This document shows positions 7,507 to 17,965 of a DNA stretch of 64,000 bases, in pieces (the stretch's first letter is position 1; every line of letters begins with the position of its first letter). A model generated the notes under the pieces. That model was not told where the DNA came from, did no database searches, and saw only the letters and a program-made list of their open reading frames with translations. This stretch comes from Bradyrhizobiaceae bacterium (GTDB lineage Bacteria; Pseudomonadota; Alphaproteobacteria; Rhizobiales; Xanthobacteraceae): contig RXJJ01000003.1 of assembly GCA_003963145.1 (NCBI GenBank), positions 238,146-302,145 of the forward strand, read 5' to 3'. The position numbers and the translations under genes were made by a program.

Positions 7507-8961
7507 TTGATCCATTCCTCGCTTGTCCGCACGCTGACGCTCACGGCCGCTTTCGCCGCCGGGCTCGTGCTTTCCGGCTGCGATGGCGACAGCCTTTCGG
7601 TTGGCGCCAAGGCCAACAGGCCGATCCCGGAAAAGCTGCTGAACGAGATGGAAGCCAAGAACATGGACAAGGGCGCGCCGATGGTGGTGCGTCTGTTCAA
7701 GCAGGAAGCCGAGCTTGAGGTCTGGAAGCAGGACCGCAGCGGAAAATTCGCCCTGCTGAAAACCTATCCGATCTGCCGCTGGTCCGGCGATATCGGGCCG
7801 AAGACCCGCGAAGGCGACCGTCAGGCGCCGGAAGGCTTCTACTCCATCACGCCGGCGCAGATGAACCCCAACTCGGGCTACTATCTGTCCTTCAACATCG
7901 GCTATCCGAACGCCTATGACCGGGCCTGGGGCCGCACCGGCTCGCAGCTGATGGTGCATGGCGATTGCTCCTCGCGCGGCTGTTACGCGATGACGGATGA
8001 GCAGATTTCCGAAATCTACGCGCTCGGCCGCGAGTCTTTCTTCGGCGGCCAGAACGCGTTTCAGGTGCAGGCCTATCCCTTCCGCATGACGCCGCAGAAC
8101 ATGGCGCGCAACCGCGACAACCCGAACATGCCGTTCTGGCGCATGATCAAGGAAGGCAACGACTATTTCGAAGTGACCAAGCAGGAGCCGAAGGTCGATT
8201 TCTGCGAGAAGAAATACGTGTTCGGCGCGCAGACCCCGCCCGGTTCGCGCCCGCTCGTGTTCAACGCATCGGCGCGGTGCCCGGCCTATGAAATACCGTC
8301 CGACATCGCCCAGGCGATCAAGGACAAGCAGCGCAGCGACGACGCCAAATACGCCGAACTCGTCGCGCGCGGCACGCCCGTCTCCAAATCCCGCGCCGGT
8401 ATCGACGGCGGCATGCATCCGGTGTTCGTGAACAAGCTGCCCGATCCGCAATCGGTCGCGATGACCGACGCCACCGATTTCACCGTGTCGGCTTATGGCC
8501 CGGCGCCGGGCACAATCCCTTCCCACGTCAATCCTCCGACCCGGCCGGAGACGCCGCAGGTGGCTGAAACCACCAATGTGATGGATCCGGGCCCGGCGAG
8601 CACGGCAGCCGCAGATACCGGCAATTCCGGCGCGGTGCGCGGCAGCTTCTTCAGCAGTCTCGCGGCCAAGGTCGGGCTTCGCGGCAACAAGCCGGAAGAA
8701 GCCCCGGCGCCGCAGACCACCGTGGCCGCCAAGCCGGCGCCGGCGCCGAAATCCAAACCGATTCCGAAGACATCCAACACGGAAACCGCTCGCGCTTCGA
8801 CAACCGCTCCGCCTGCCCGCGTCATTCCGCTTGGGCAGTCCACAACGACAGCTCAGGCCGGTCAATCGACTCCGCCCCCGACACCGCCGCAATCGATCGC
8901 GGGCGCGCAACCGACGGGACCGGGCAACACGTTCGACAGCCGCTGGTCGTCGTTCCGTTAA
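7507..8961 (+). CDS. Lipoprotein murein L,D-transpeptidase (YafK type)
   Basis: A 484-residue protein starting at TTG (7507), preceded by gagctgcggag as ribosome-binding site. Residues 1-25 form a lipoprotein signal with lipobox LSGC, so it is anchored to a membrane facing the periplasm. The catalytic YkuD domain spans about 55-260, with the His and Cys motif HGDCSSRGCYAMTD (about residues 156-169). Such enzymes make 3-3 crosslinks or attach or release lipoproteins on peptidoglycan. The last 160 residues or so are Pro/Ala/Thr-rich and look unstructured, perhaps a wall-spanning or regulatory tail. Substrate specificity cannot be read from the sequence. Confidence 0.87.
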   Translation: MIHSSLVRTLTLTAAFAAGLVLSGCDGDSLSVGAKANRPIPEKLLNEMEAKNMDKGAPMVVRLFKQEAELEVWKQDRSGKFALLKTYPICRWSGDIGPKTREGDRQAPEGFYSITPAQMNPNSGYYLSFNIGYPNAYDRAWGRTGSQLMVHGDCSSRGCYAMTDEQISEIYALGRESFFGGQNAFQVQAYPFRMTPQNMARNRDNPNMPFWRMIKEGNDYFEVTKQEPKVDFCEKKYVFGAQTPPGSRPLVFNASARCPAYEIPSDIAQAIKDKQRSDDAKYAELVARGTPVSKSRAGIDGGMHPVFVNKLPDPQSVAMTDATDFTVSAYGPAPGTIPSHVNPPTRPETPQVAETTNVMDPGPASTAAADTGNSGAVRGSFFSSLAAKVGLRGNKPEEAPAPQTTVAAKPAPAPKSKPIPKTSNTETARASTTAPPARVIPLGQSTTTAQAGQSTPPPTPPQSIAGAQPTGPGNTFDSRWSSFR

Positions 8962-9093
8962 ACTCCACGATTTCTTCGTTGTGGAACTGCGATGAGACGC
9001 CGCAATCGCTCACGCATTTTCATGGTGAACTGTCGTTCGGCCACCGCTACACACTCGGTGGACTGAAGGCGGCCGATTTCTTCCGAGCACCCG

Positions 9094-10809
9094 ATGAACG
9101 ACATCGAAACGGCGAAAAAACTGTTCTTCGAGGGCCTGGATTTTTTTGACGCGGGCGATCTCGTCAACGCCGAATCAAAACTCCGCGAAGCGCTCCGCCT
9201 CGCTCCGCAAAACAATGCGGTGATGACCAATCTGGCGGTCGTGCTCGCAAAACAGAACAAATTTGCAGAAGCGCGGGTCCATGCCCAGAGGGCCGTATCG
9301 GACAACGACAGCAATGTCGAGGCGTTGCGGGTGCTCGATGCGACATCGCCGATGCTGACAAACGCACAAGTCTCGTCTGGTGCAGACGATGACATCGAAA
9401 CGGCAAAAAAACTGTTCTTCGAGGGACTGGAATTTTTCAACGCGGGCGATCTTGCAAACGCCGAACCGAAACTCCGCGAAGCGCTCCGCCTCGCTCCGCA
9501 AAACAATGCGGCGTTGACAAATCTGGCGGTCGTGCTCGCCAGGCAGGACAAATTCGCAGAAGCGCAGGTGTATGCCCGCAAGGCTGTTGCCGACGACGAC
9601 AGCAATATCGAAGCGCTGCGAATCCTCTCCGCCTGTTGTCTCAAGGACAGCGATCCGCAATTCGACGAAATTCTCCGGATCAATGACCGGATCATACAAC
9701 TCGCACCCAACGACGGCAGCGCCCACAACAATCGCGGACTGGCGCTGGTGCATGGCGGCCGCTTCACCGAAGCGCTCGAAAGTTACGACCGGGCGATCGC
9801 GCTGAATCCGGCCAATGCCCATTACCTCACAAATCGGGGAAATGTACTGTTTGAGCTCAAGCAATACAGTCAGGCCCTCGCAACGCACGACAAGGCACTG
9901 GCGCTCAATCCTGGCATGCTGCCGGAGGGATGGCTGGGGCGCGGCAACGTCCTGTTCGAGCTTCATCGCGATGCCGAAGCGCTCGTATGCTTCGAAAAGG
10001 CGGTTGCGGCCAAGCCGGACCTCGCAGCCGGCTGGCTTGCGATCGGAAAGCTGCATCAGCGATCCAACGAGCGGGATCTTGCCATCGCGGCTTTCAAAAA
10101 GGCGAACGAAGCCGCGCCGAAAGAACGTTACGATGCGAAACTCTATCTGATGCAGATGGGGGCGGAAGAGCTTTCCGATATGTCGCCGGCTTTCGTGCGC
10201 TCGCTGTTCGATCAATATGCGCCGCAATTCGAGAAGGAACTGGTCGGAAAACTGAACTATCGGGGCCCGCAACTTCTGCTGAAAGCCGTGCTCGACGCCT
10301 GTCGCAAGGCGGGGCATCCCGCCTCTTTCGCGCGCGGGATCGATCTGGGATGCGGCACGGGTCTGGCCGCGCGCGAGTTCGCGCCGCATGTGAAAGAGTT
10401 CATCGGTGTCGACCTGTCGCCCGGCATGATCGAACGCGCCCGCCAGAGCGGTCATTACGCGCGTCTCGATGTCGCGGACATGGTGCAAGGGCTGGCCAAT
10501 GAACCGGACGCCAGCGCCGATCTCGTGATCGCCGCCGACGCCATGATCTATTTGCTGGATTTGACGCCGGTGGCCGTGGGCGCGGCGCGGGTGCTTAATT
10601 CAGGGGGCGTGTTCGCCTTCACCACGGAAACCCACGATGGAAACGGTGTCGTTCTCGGTCTCGGGCTGCGATACGCCCACGGCACCGATCATGTCCGCAC
10701 GGCGATTGCGCAGGCCGGGTTGCAACTGGTCGATCTTTCTTCGATGTCCGTGCGTAACGAGAAAAACGTCGCTGTTCCGGGGCTGGTCGTGGTCGCGCGC
10801 AAAATGTGA
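9094..10809 (+). CDS. TPR-repeat protein fused to SAM-dependent methyltransferase
   Basis: A 571-residue protein. The N-terminal half (about 1-350) is tetratricopeptide repeats; the C-terminal part (about 390-571) is a class I methyltransferase with SAM-binding motif I in GIDLGCGTGLAAREF (about residue 410) and VDLSPGMIERA. The first TPR block is duplicated in tandem with a 291-base period: the text from DIETAKKLFFEGL recurs 97 codons later with few changes. TPR-methyltransferase fusions of this type occur in Rhizobiales, with no established substrate known to me. It is probably cytosolic, with the TPRs binding a protein partner. A terminator follows, shared with convergent secA. Confidence 0.85.
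   Translation: MNDIETAKKLFFEGLDFFDAGDLVNAESKLREALRLAPQNNAVMTNLAVVLAKQNKFAEARVHAQRAVSDNDSNVEALRVLDATSPMLTNAQVSSGADDDIETAKKLFFEGLEFFNAGDLANAEPKLREALRLAPQNNAALTNLAVVLARQDKFAEAQVYARKAVADDDSNIEALRILSACCLKDSDPQFDEILRINDRIIQLAPNDGSAHNNRGLALVHGGRFTEALESYDRAIALNPANAHYLTNRGNVLFELKQYSQALATHDKALALNPGMLPEGWLGRGNVLFELHRDAEALVCFEKAVAAKPDLAAGWLAIGKLHQRSNERDLAIAAFKKANEAAPKERYDAKLYLMQMGAEELSDMSPAFVRSLFDQYAPQFEKELVGKLNYRGPQLLLKAVLDACRKAGHPASFARGIDLGCGTGLAAREFAPHVKEFIGVDLSPGMIERARQSGHYARLDVADMVQGLANEPDASADLVIAADAMIYLLDLTPVAVGAARVLNSGGVFAFTTETHDGNGVVLGLGLRYAHGTDHVRTAIAQAGLQLVDLSSMSVRNEKNVAVPGLVVVARKM
9100..9672 (+). repeat. Tandem in-gene duplication, 291-bp period
   Basis: The block starting gacatcgaaacggc at 9100 recurs at 9391. 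The matching text continues through ttccgcgaagcgctccgcct-like sequence with scattered substitutions, mostly keeping the same amino acids. The period is 97 codons, so the duplication is in frame and adds one TPR block. Near-identical stretches such as gcgctccgcctcgctccgca suggest that it is recent or kept alike by gene conversion. Confidence 0.85.
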
Positions 10810-10879
10810 CGGCCGTTGCGATGACTTCGCAGAAGAGCCCGCATTGGATAGGCGGCCGCCGCTGGATCACCCACCAAAC

Positions 10880-10911
10880 AAAAATGCCGGTCTTGCGACC
10901 GGCATTTTTTT
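10880..10911. terminator. Bidirectional rho-independent terminator
   Basis: The stem aaaaatgccggtc / gaccggcattttt with a ttgc loop is followed by T on the plus strand and, by symmetry, T on the minus strand. It lies between the convergent TPR-methyltransferase (stop 10809) and secA (stop 10936), so it can end both transcripts. Confidence 0.9.
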
Positions 10912-10935
10912 GCGAGTCGGATTCGCAATGGCGCC

Positions 10936-13773
10936 TTAAGCGTATCTACCGTGGCAGTGCTTGTATTTTTTGCCCGAGCCGCAGGGGCAATCCTCGTTGC
11001 GGCCGACCTTGCCCCATGTCGCGGGATTGTTGGGATCGCGCTGGGCCGCCGGCACCGGAGCGAGCGCAGCGGCGCTCGCCTGTGCAAACTCGTCCTCGCC
11101 GGTGTTGGGATCGAGCTTGTGCGCGGCCATCTGCGGCAATTCCGGCTGCTGGTCCTCCGGCGGCACGATCTCCACGCGCATCAGCTGCGCGGTGACGGCC
11201 TCGCGCAAATGCGAGATCAGGCCCTCGAACAGCGCGAAGGCCTCGGACTTGTATTCCTGCAAGGGATCGCGCTGGCCGTAGCCGCGCAGGCCGATCACCT
11301 GCCGCAGATGATCGAGCGTGATGAGATGCTCGCGCCACAGATGGTCGAGGGTCTGGATCAGGATCGACTTCTCGACGTAACGCATCACGTCGGGACCCCA
11401 TTGCGCGGATTTGGCCGCCATGTGCTCGTCAACACGCTGTTCGATGCGCGAGAGCAGTTCCTCGTTGGCGATGCCCTCTTCCTTGGCCCAGTCCTCGATC
11501 GGCAGATCGAGATCGAGCACGCGTTTCAGTTCGTCCTTGAGGCCCTCGGCGTCCCACTGCTCGGCATAGGCATGCTCGGGGATGTGCTTGGCGACAAGGT
11601 CCTCGACCAGGATGTGGCGCATGTCGGCCACCGTCTCGGCAACGTTCTGGTCGCGCATCAGATCGATGCGCTGCTCGAAGATCACCTTGCGCTGGTCGTT
11701 GGACACGTCGTCGAACTTGAGCAGATTCTTGCGCAGGTCGAAGTTGCGCGCCTCGACCTTCTGCTGCGCCTTCTCCAGCGCCTTGTTGATCCACGGATGG
11801 ATGATCGCCTCGCCTTCCTTGAGGCCGAGCCGGGTCAGCATCGAATCGAGACGATCCGAGCCGAAAATGCGCATCAGATCGTCTTCCAGCGACAGGAAGA
11901 ACTTGGTGCGGCCAGGGTCGCCCTGACGGCCGGCGCGGCCGCGCAGCTGGTTGTCGATGCGCCGCGATTCATGGCGTTCGGAGCCGATGATGTAGAGGCC
12001 GCCGGGTTTCTGAACCGTCTTGGTGCCGGGCTTGGACGGATCGAGATCGACGGTCTCCTCCGCCTTCAGCACCGCCTCCTTGAATTTCTCGATGTCGGCC
12101 TTGATGCCGTCGACGATCTTCTGCTTCTGCGCCTCGTCCTCGATGCCGGCCGTCGCGGCCGCCGCGCGCATTTCCAGAGAGCCGCCGAGCTTGATGTCGG
12201 TGCCGCGGCCCGCCATGTTGGTCGCGATCGTGATCGCGCCCGGCACGCCGGCTTCGGCAACGATATAGGCTTCCTGCTCGTGGAAGCGGGCGTTGAGCAC
12301 CGCGAACAGCTTCGACGGCTTGCCCGAGCGCGCCGCCGTATAGAGCTTTTCCATCGATTTCGGATCGGTGAAATCGATCTGCTTGTAGCCGTGTTCTTTC
12401 AGGAATTCGGCCAGCGTTTCGGATTTCTCGATCGACGCAGTGCCGACCAGAACCGGCTGCATGCGCTTGTTGGCACGCTCGATCTCGGCAAGGATCGCGG
12501 CATATTTCTCGCGCGCGGTACGGTAGACCTCGTCATCCTCGTCGAGACGCGCAACCGGCACGTTGGTCGGCACCTCGATGACTTCGAGCTTGTAGATGTC
12601 GAACAGTTCGTCCGCCTCGGTCGCCGCGGTGCCGGTCATGCCCGCAAGCTTCTTGTACATGCGGAAATAGTTCTGGAAGGTGATCGAGGCCAGCGTCTGG
12701 TTCTCGGGCTGCACGGTCACGTGCTCCTTGGCCTCGAGCGCCTGATGCAGACCTTCCGAATAACGCCGGCCCGGCATCATGCGGCCGGAGAATTCGTCGA
12801 TGATGATGATCTCGTCGTCGCGGACGATGTAGTCCTTGTCGCGCTGGAACAGCGTGTGGGCGCGCAGCGCCTGATTGACGTGATGCACGACCGAGACGTT
12901 CTCGACGTCGTAGAGCGAATCGCCCTTGAGCTGTCCGGCGTCGCGCAACAGCGTCTCGATCTTCTCCATGCCCGCCTCGGTCAGCGAGACGTTGCGTTGC
13001 TTCTCGTCGACCTCGTAATCGGTCACCTTCTCCAGTTTCGGAATATAGGTGTCGATGGTGTTGTAGAAATCGGAGCGGTCGTCCAGCGGGCCGGAAATGA
13101 TCAGCGGGGTGCGCGCCTCGTCGATCAGGATGGAGTCGACTTCGTCGACGATGGCGTAATGATGCCCGCGCTGGACCATGTCCTCCAGGCGGTACTTCAT
13201 GTTGTCGCGCAGATAGTCGAAACCGTATTCGTTATTGGTGCCGTAGGTGATGTCGCAATGATACGCCGCCTGTCGCTCGGCATCGTCGAGGCCGTGGACG
13301 ATGATGCCGGTGGTCAGCCCGAGGAAGCTGTAGATCTGGCCCATCCATCCGGCGTCGCGCTTGGCGAGGTAGTCGTTGACGGTGACGACATGGACGCCCT
13401 TGCCGGCGAGCGCGTTGAGATACACAGCCAGCGTCGCCACCAGCGTCTTGCCTTCGCCGGTTTTCATTTCGGCGATATCGCCTTCATGCAGCACCATGCC
13501 GCCGATCAGCTGCACGTCGAAATGGCGCTGGCCGAGCGTGCGCTTGGCGGCCTCGCGCACGGTGGCGAAGGCAGGGACGAGAAGGTCGTCGAGGGTGGTC
13601 TTGCCGTCGGCAAGTTGCATCCTGAATTCGGCGGTGCGGGCCTTGAGCTGTTCATCGGACAGCGCCGCTATTTCCGGCTCGAGCGCGTTGATGGCGTCGA
13701 CGCGCGACTGGTAGGCCTTGAGCCGCCGTTCGTTGGCGGAACCGAAAAGTTTGCGGGCGAGTGCGCCGATCAT
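10936..13773 (-). CDS. secA: Preprotein translocase ATPase SecA
   Basis: A 945-residue motor that drives post-translational protein export through SecYEG. Motor domain: Walker A in [14 protein letters not shown] (about residue 100) and DEAD-type [14 protein letters not shown]. The second helicase domain holds [15 protein letters not shown] and [12 protein letters not shown]. The C-terminal zinc-binding tail [14 protein letters not shown], which binds SecB or phospholipid, is intact. I chose Met 13773 ([12 protein letters not shown]) because the upstream agga lies 7 bases before it; Met 13776 is equally possible. The frame stays open to 13812 without family similarity. It is convergent with the TPR-methyltransferase and divergent from the parvulin gene. 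Confidence 0.97.
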   Translation of the reverse strand: MIGALARKLFGSANERRLKAYQSRVDAINALEPEIAALSDEQLKARTAEFRMQLADGKTTLDDLLVPAFATVREAAKRTLGQRHFDVQLIGGMVLHEGDIAEMKTGEGKTLVATLAVYLNALAGKGVHVVTVNDYLAKRDAGWMGQIYSFLGLTTGIIVHGLDDAERQAAYHCDITYGTNNEYGFDYLRDNMKYRLEDMVQRGHHYAIVDEVDSILIDEARTPLIISGPLDDRSDFYNTIDTYIPKLEKVTDYEVDEKQRNVSLTEAGMEKIETLLRDAGQLKGDSLYDVENVSVVHHVNQALRAHTLFQRDKDYIVRDDEIIIIDEFSGRMMPGRRYSEGLHQALEAKEHVTVQPENQTLASITFQNYFRMYKKLAGMTGTAATEADELFDIYKLEVIEVPTNVPVARLDEDDEVYRTAREKYAAILAEIERANKRMQPVLVGTASIEKSETLAEFLKEHGYKQIDFTDPKSMEKLYTAARSGKPSKLFAVLNARFHEQEAYIVAEAGVPGAITIATNMAGRGTDIKLGGSLEMRAAAATAGIEDEAQKQKIVDGIKADIEKFKEAVLKAEETVDLDPSKPGTKTVQKPGGLYIIGSERHESRRIDNQLRGRAGRQGDPGRTKFFLSLEDDLMRIFGSDRLDSMLTRLGLKEGEAIIHPWINKALEKAQQKVEARNFDLRKNLLKFDDVSNDQRKVIFEQRIDLMRDQNVAETVADMRHILVEDLVAKHIPEHAYAEQWDAEGLKDELKRVLDLDLPIEDWAKEEGIANEELLSRIEQRVDEHMAAKSAQWGPDVMRYVEKSILIQTLDHLWREHLITLDHLRQVIGLRGYGQRDPLQEYKSEAFALFEGLISHLREAVTAQLMRVEIVPPEDQQPELPQMAAHKLDPNTGEDEFAQASAAALAPVPAAQRDPNNPATWGKVGRNEDCPCGSGKKYKHCHGRYA

Positions 13774-14159
13774 CATCCAGTCCTGTTCTTGCTCCCGGCG
13801 GTCCTGCCGCAAAGCAGAACTTGCAGTTCACCCGCCGAAAACCCTGCAGAGAAATCTGCCGCGAAACCCGTCTGCCGCCAGACTTTTTCGGCGCGGACGG
13901 TCCTCACGAAATGGTTAAGAAGGCGACGCCCGAATTCGTCGGCCATCGCGTATACGCAGCCTGGCCGTGCCTTAAGGCCGGGCGCGGCTGCGAGACAGAT
14001 ATGGGGGGGCTAGGGCCTTGTCAACGCGCGACTCATCACCGAATCATGTAAGCGAATTCATGATTTTGGCGGGTTTTTCGCGTTGCCATTGGCAAACGGT
14101 TGAGCGAGTGTCCCGCAGCCTCAGCCTCCCTCAGGTTCTTTGATCGAAAAGGATTTTCC
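13774..14159. other. Divergent intergenic region between secA and the parvulin gene
   Basis: These 386 bases hold the leaders of two divergent genes. I see no convincing short coding frame, tRNA or strong hairpin. A good ribosome-binding site (aaaagga at 14147-14153) precedes the parvulin ATG at 14160. Open frames reading into the region from either side are Arg/Pro-rich shadows. Promoters for both genes must lie here, but no box is clear enough to place. Confidence 0.5.
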
Positions 14160-15086
14160 ATGACCGCTCTTCCGGCCCCCCGCCAACCGGCCGCACGCCC
14201 TGCCCGGTTCGCCGGCCTGCTCACCACCGGCCTGACCGGGTGCCTCATGCTGGCGCTGGTCGCCGCCCAGCCGCTGCGCGCGCAGGACGCGAACGCGGTC
14301 GTGGCCAAGGTCAATGGCTCGGAAATCCGCCAGAGCGACGTGACCGCCGCCGAAAGCGAACTCGGGCCGAGCCTGGCCCAGATGGACCCGGCCGCGCGCC
14401 GCGACGCCATCATCACCTTCCTGATCGATCTCAAGATCGTCGCCAAGGCCGCCGAAGACAAGAAAATCGCCGACACGCCGGAGTTCAAGCAGAAGATGGC
14501 GTTCCTGCGCTCCCGCGTCCTGATGGACAATCTGCTCGCGCAGGAGGGCAAGGCCGCTGTCAACGACGCCTCGATGAAGAAGGTCTATGAGGAAGCCGCC
14601 AAGCAGATCACCGGCGAAGAGGAAGTTCATGCGCGGCACATCCTCGTCGACACCGAGGATCAGGCCAAGGAGGTCATCGCCGAACTGAAGAAGGGCGCCG
14701 ATTTCGCCGAACTCGCCAAGAAGAAATCGAAGGATCCGGGCGCGTCCGATGGCGGCGATCTGGGCTTCTTCACCAAGGACCAGATGGTGCCGGAATTCTC
14801 CGCCGCCGCTTTCGCGCTCAAGCCCGGCGAGATTTCCGAACCGGTGAAGTCCCAGTTCGGCTGGCACGTCATCAAGGTCGAGGAAAAGCGCCCGCGCAAG
14901 GCGCCGGACTTCGATCAGGTCAAGCCGCAGATCGAGGCCTTCGTGGTCCGCAAGGCGCAGGCCGACTACGTCGCCAAGCTGCGTTCGGAGGCCAAGATCG
15001 AGCGCATGGACAAGCCGGCTGATGACGCCGCGAAAACCGACGCCAAGCCGGATGCGAAGCCCGACGCCGCGGCGAAAAAGAAATAA
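14160..15086 (+). CDS. Periplasmic parvulin-type peptidyl-prolyl isomerase
   Basis: A 308-residue exported protein with an N-terminal signal peptide (hydrophobic stretch [20 protein letters not shown], likely cleavage after LRA). A SurA/PrsA-like N-terminal region (about 45-145, starting [15 protein letters not shown]) is followed by a parvulin domain (about 150-250: [44 protein letters not shown]). The C-terminus is Lys/Asp/Ala-rich. The likely role is folding of periplasmic or outer-membrane proteins delivered by SecA, encoded next door. The start is fixed by aaaagga 7 bases upstream. A hairpin terminator follows. Confidence 0.92.
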   Translation: MTALPAPRQPAARPARFAGLLTTGLTGCLMLALVAAQPLRAQDANAVVAKVNGSEIRQSDVTAAESELGPSLAQMDPAARRDAIITFLIDLKIVAKAAEDKKIADTPEFKQKMAFLRSRVLMDNLLAQEGKAAVNDASMKKVYEEAAKQITGEEEVHARHILVDTEDQAKEVIAELKKGADFAELAKKKSKDPGASDGGDLGFFTKDQMVPEFSAAAFALKPGEISEPVKSQFGWHVIKVEEKRPRKAPDFDQVKPQIEAFVVRKAQADYVAKLRSEAKIERMDKPADDAAKTDAKPDAKPDAAAKKK

Positions 15087-15126
15087 ACTTCACAAATATG
15101 TCACGCCGCAATCGAGCGGCCATGCG

Positions 15127-15155
15127 ATGCCCGGCTCCGCCGGGCATTTGCTTTT
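15127..15155 (+). terminator. Rho-independent terminator after the parvulin gene
   Basis: The stem atgcccggc (15127-15135) pairs with gccgggcat (15139-15147) around a tcc loop, and ttgctttt follows. It lies 40 bases after the parvulin stop and 107 bases before the argJ start, so it probably separates the two transcripts. Confidence 0.8.
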
Positions 15156-15261
15156 GCGGGACCCTGTTGAAAAAGCCGCATTCGCCGATGGCGGCTTGGC
15201 TCTTGCGATTTTCCTTCGTCATGCGTTTGATGCGCCAGCTTCCGAAAACAGGATTCTTTCC

Positions 15262-16503
15262 ATGGTGACCGCAATTTCCCCGCTTGCTCCCCAGAATGTC
15301 CCCGACATGCCGCGCATCGCGGGCATCCGGCTGGCGACGGCCGCCGCTGGCATCCGCTACCAGAACCGGACGGATGTGCTGCTGGCGCTGTTCGACAAGG
15401 GCACCAGCGTCGCCGGTGTATTCACCAAATCCAAGTGCCCGAGCGCGGCGGTGGACTGGTGCCGCGCCCGGCTCAAGGGCGGCGAGGCGCGCGCGCTGGT
15501 GGTAAATTCCGGCAACGCCAACGCCTTCACCGGCAAGATTGGCAGGCAGGCCACGGCGCTCACCGCCGCGATCGCGGCAAAAGCGATCGAAAGCAATCCC
15601 GGAAAAATCTTTCTCGCCTCCACGGGCGTGATCGGCGAGCCGCTCGACGCCACCAAGTTCGACGGCGTGCTCGATGAGCTGGCAAAAAACGCGACGCCTG
15701 ACGGCTGGCACAATGCCGCGCGCGCCATCATGACCACCGACACCTTCGCCAAGGTCGCAACCGCAACCGTGAAGCTCGGCAAGACCAAGGTCCGCATCAA
15801 TGGCATCGCCAAGGGCGCCGGCATGATCGCGCCCGATATGGCGACCCTGCTCGCTTTCGTTTTCACCGACGCGCCGATCTCCTCGGGCGTGCTGCAAACG
15901 CTGCTGAAGAGCGGCGTCAACGACACATTCAACGCCGTGACCATCGATGGAGACACCTCGACCTCCGACACGCTGATGGCATTCGCAACGGGCGCGGCGG
16001 CCGCCAAGGGCGCGCCGGTCATCAAACGCGCCAACGACCCGCACCTCAAGGCTTTCGCGGCGGCGTTTCACGGCATCCTCGCCGACCTCGCAGAGCAGGT
16101 GGCGCGCGACGGCGAAGGCGCGCGCAAGCTCGTCGAGGTGGTCGTCGAGGGCGCGCATTCGGACAAGTCCGCGCGCAAGGTCGCGATGTCGATTGCGAAC
16201 TCGCCGCTGGTGAAAACAGCGGTCGCGGGCGAAGACGCCAACTGGGGCCGCGTGGTGATGGCGGTCGGCAAGGCGGGCGAGCCCGCCAATCGTGACAAGC
16301 TCGCCATTTCCTTCAACGGCATTCGCGTCGCGAGCCGGGGCGCGCGCGATCCGGCCTATAATGAGGAGCAGGTGTCGGCGACGATGAAGCAGCCGAAAAT
16401 ACAGATCAAGGTCGCCATGGGCATCGGCAAGGGCCGCGACCGCGTTCTGACCTGCGACCTCACCAAGGAATATGTCGCAATCAACGGCGACTATCGCTCG
16501 TAA
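15262..16503 (+). CDS. argJ: Bifunctional glutamate N-acetyltransferase / N-acetylglutamate synthase
   Basis: A 413-residue ArgJ that transfers acetyl between N-acetylornithine and glutamate in the recycling arginine pathway. ArgJ cleaves itself before a Thr; the site is visible in [16 protein letters not shown] (Thr near residue 195), giving alpha and beta chains. Other signatures are [26 protein letters not shown] and [17 protein letters not shown]. The start at 15262 follows acagga at good spacing, and length is typical. The upstream open codons overlap the parvulin end and are not coding. It is convergent with rfbC with only 6 bases between stops. Confidence 0.97.
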   Translation: MVTAISPLAPQNVPDMPRIAGIRLATAAAGIRYQNRTDVLLALFDKGTSVAGVFTKSKCPSAAVDWCRARLKGGEARALVVNSGNANAFTGKIGRQATALTAAIAAKAIESNPGKIFLASTGVIGEPLDATKFDGVLDELAKNATPDGWHNAARAIMTTDTFAKVATATVKLGKTKVRINGIAKGAGMIAPDMATLLAFVFTDAPISSGVLQTLLKSGVNDTFNAVTIDGDTSTSDTLMAFATGAAAAKGAPVIKRANDPHLKAFAAAFHGILADLAEQVARDGEGARKLVEVVVEGAHSDKSARKVAMSIANSPLVKTAVAGEDANWGRVVMAVGKAGEPANRDKLAISFNGIRVASRGARDPAYNEEQVSATMKQPKIQIKVAMGIGKGRDRVLTCDLTKEYVAINGDYRS

Positions 16504-16509
16504 GGATGG

Positions 16510-17055
16510 CTAGCCGCCGAGCGCGTCAGCCAGCAGCGGCGCGGCGGCGTCCTTGTCCGAGATGACCGGGTTGTCCTTCAGCGGCCAGGCGATGGCGAGC
16601 GTCGGGTCATTCCAGCGGATCGCCCGTTCGTGCGCCGCCGACCAGTAATCGGTCGTTTTGTAGAGAACCTCGGCGGTCTCGCTGAGAACCTGAAAGCCGT
16701 GCGCGTAGCCTTCGGGAATCCAGAGCTGCTTCCTGTTCGCGGCGCTGAGCGAGAAGCCGACCCATTGCCCGAACTGCGGCGAACCTTGCCGAATGTCGAC
16801 CGCGACATCGAAGATTTCACCCTGAACCACGCGCACCAGCTTGCCCTGCGCCTTGGGCGCCACCTGAAAATGCAGGCCGCGCACCACGCCCTTTTTGGAA
16901 AACGACTGGTTGTCCTGCACGAACTGAAGGCCGCCGGCGACCTGGTCGGCGAACCGCTGATGGTTGAAGCTCTCGAAGAAATGCCCGCGCGCGTCGGCGA
17001 ACACCTGCGGCTCAATCACCACGACGCTTTCAAGCGCGGTCGGCGTCACTTTCAT
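16510..17055 (-). CDS. rfbC: dTDP-4-dehydrorhamnose 3,5-epimerase
   Basis: A 181-residue cupin-fold enzyme, third step of dTDP-L-rhamnose synthesis. Motifs seen are [10 protein letters not shown], the catalytic His in [20 protein letters not shown], and [24 protein letters not shown] with the catalytic region Tyr. Length is typical. Its ATG overlaps the rfbA stop at 17052-17055, and it is the last gene of rfbBDAC on the minus strand. Rhamnose is likely used for O-antigen or surface polysaccharide. Confidence 0.97.
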   Translation of the reverse strand: MKVTPTALESVVVIEPQVFADARGHFFESFNHQRFADQVAGGLQFVQDNQSFSKKGVVRGLHFQVAPKAQGKLVRVVQGEIFDVAVDIRQGSPQFGQWVGFSLSAANRKQLWIPEGYAHGFQVLSETAEVLYKTTDYWSAAHERAIRWNDPTLAIAWPLKDNPVISDKDAAAPLLADALGG

Positions 17056-17948
17056 GGGCCGATCCCGTCGCTCAACAACGCCTTGAGATAACGCCCATAG
17101 CCGGTCTTGCCGAGCGCGTCCGCCAGAACCTCAAGCTCCGATGCGCCGATCCATTTCTGGTTGAACGCGATCTCTTCCGGACAGGCAACCTTCATGCCCT
17201 GCCGATGTTCCAGCGTCGCGACGAACTGGCTCGCTTCCAGCAGCGATTCATGCGTGCCGGTGTCGAACCAGGCAAAACCGCGCCCGAGAATCTCGACGTT
17301 CAGAAGACCGGCATCGAGATAGCGCCGGTTGACGTCCGTGATCTCGAGTTCGCCCCGCGCCGATGGCTTGATGGCGCGCGCGTGCTGAACAGCCTCGTTG
17401 TCGTAGAAATAAAGCCCGGTGACCGCGAAATGCGATTTCGGCGCCTCCGGTTTTTCCTCGATCGACAGCGCGCGGCGCTGCTCGTTGAATTCCACGACAC
17501 CATATCGCTCCGGGTCATGGACCCGGTACGCAAAGACGCTGGCGCCGCTCTGGCGCGCGCAGGCGGATTCGAGCAGCGCAGGCAGGCCATGCCCGTAAAA
17601 GATGTTGTCGCCAAGAATCAGCGTGACGTCATCATCGCCGATGAATGATGCGGCGATAGTCAGCGCCTGCGCCAGACCCTCGGGGCGCTCCTGCACGGCA
17701 TAGTCGAGCTGCATGCCCCATTTCGACCCGTCGCCGAGCAGCTGCGCGAAACGCGGCGTGTCCTGCGGCGTCGAGATGATGAGAATTTCGCGGATACCCG
17801 CCAGCATCAGGACCGTCAGCGGATAATAGATCATCGGCTTGTCGAACACCGGCAGAAGCTGCTTGCTGACGGCGATGGTCGCCGGATGCAGGCGCGTGCC
17901 CGATCCGCCGGCGAGCACGATACCCTTCCTGTTGCGAATGGAAGTCAT
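17052..17948 (-). CDS. rfbA: Glucose-1-phosphate thymidylyltransferase
   Basis: A 298-residue nucleotidyltransferase that makes dTDP-glucose from dTTP and glucose-1-phosphate, the first step of the pathway. The N-terminal signature [17 protein letters not shown] is followed by [28 protein letters not shown] and [15 protein letters not shown]. Length is normal. It lies 17 bases after rfbD and overlaps rfbC by 4 bases. Confidence 0.97.
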   Translation of the reverse strand: MTSIRNRKGIVLAGGSGTRLHPATIAVSKQLLPVFDKPMIYYPLTVLMLAGIREILIISTPQDTPRFAQLLGDGSKWGMQLDYAVQERPEGLAQALTIAASFIGDDDVTLILGDNIFYGHGLPALLESACARQSGASVFAYRVHDPERYGVVEFNEQRRALSIEEKPEAPKSHFAVTGLYFYDNEAVQHARAIKPSARGELEITDVNRRYLDAGLLNVEILGRGFAWFDTGTHESLLEASQFVATLEHRQGMKVACPEEIAFNQKWIGASELEVLADALGKTGYGRYLKALLSDGIGP

Positions 17949-17965
17949 TCAGCGGCGGTCCTGCG

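Noticed and set aside
10951-14013. Open frame of 1020 codons on the plus strand
   Set aside because: It is the antisense of secA, whose motifs and codon bias are unmistakable. Long antisense frames arise from GC-rich third positions, and the translation is Arg/Leu/Val-rich with no domain.
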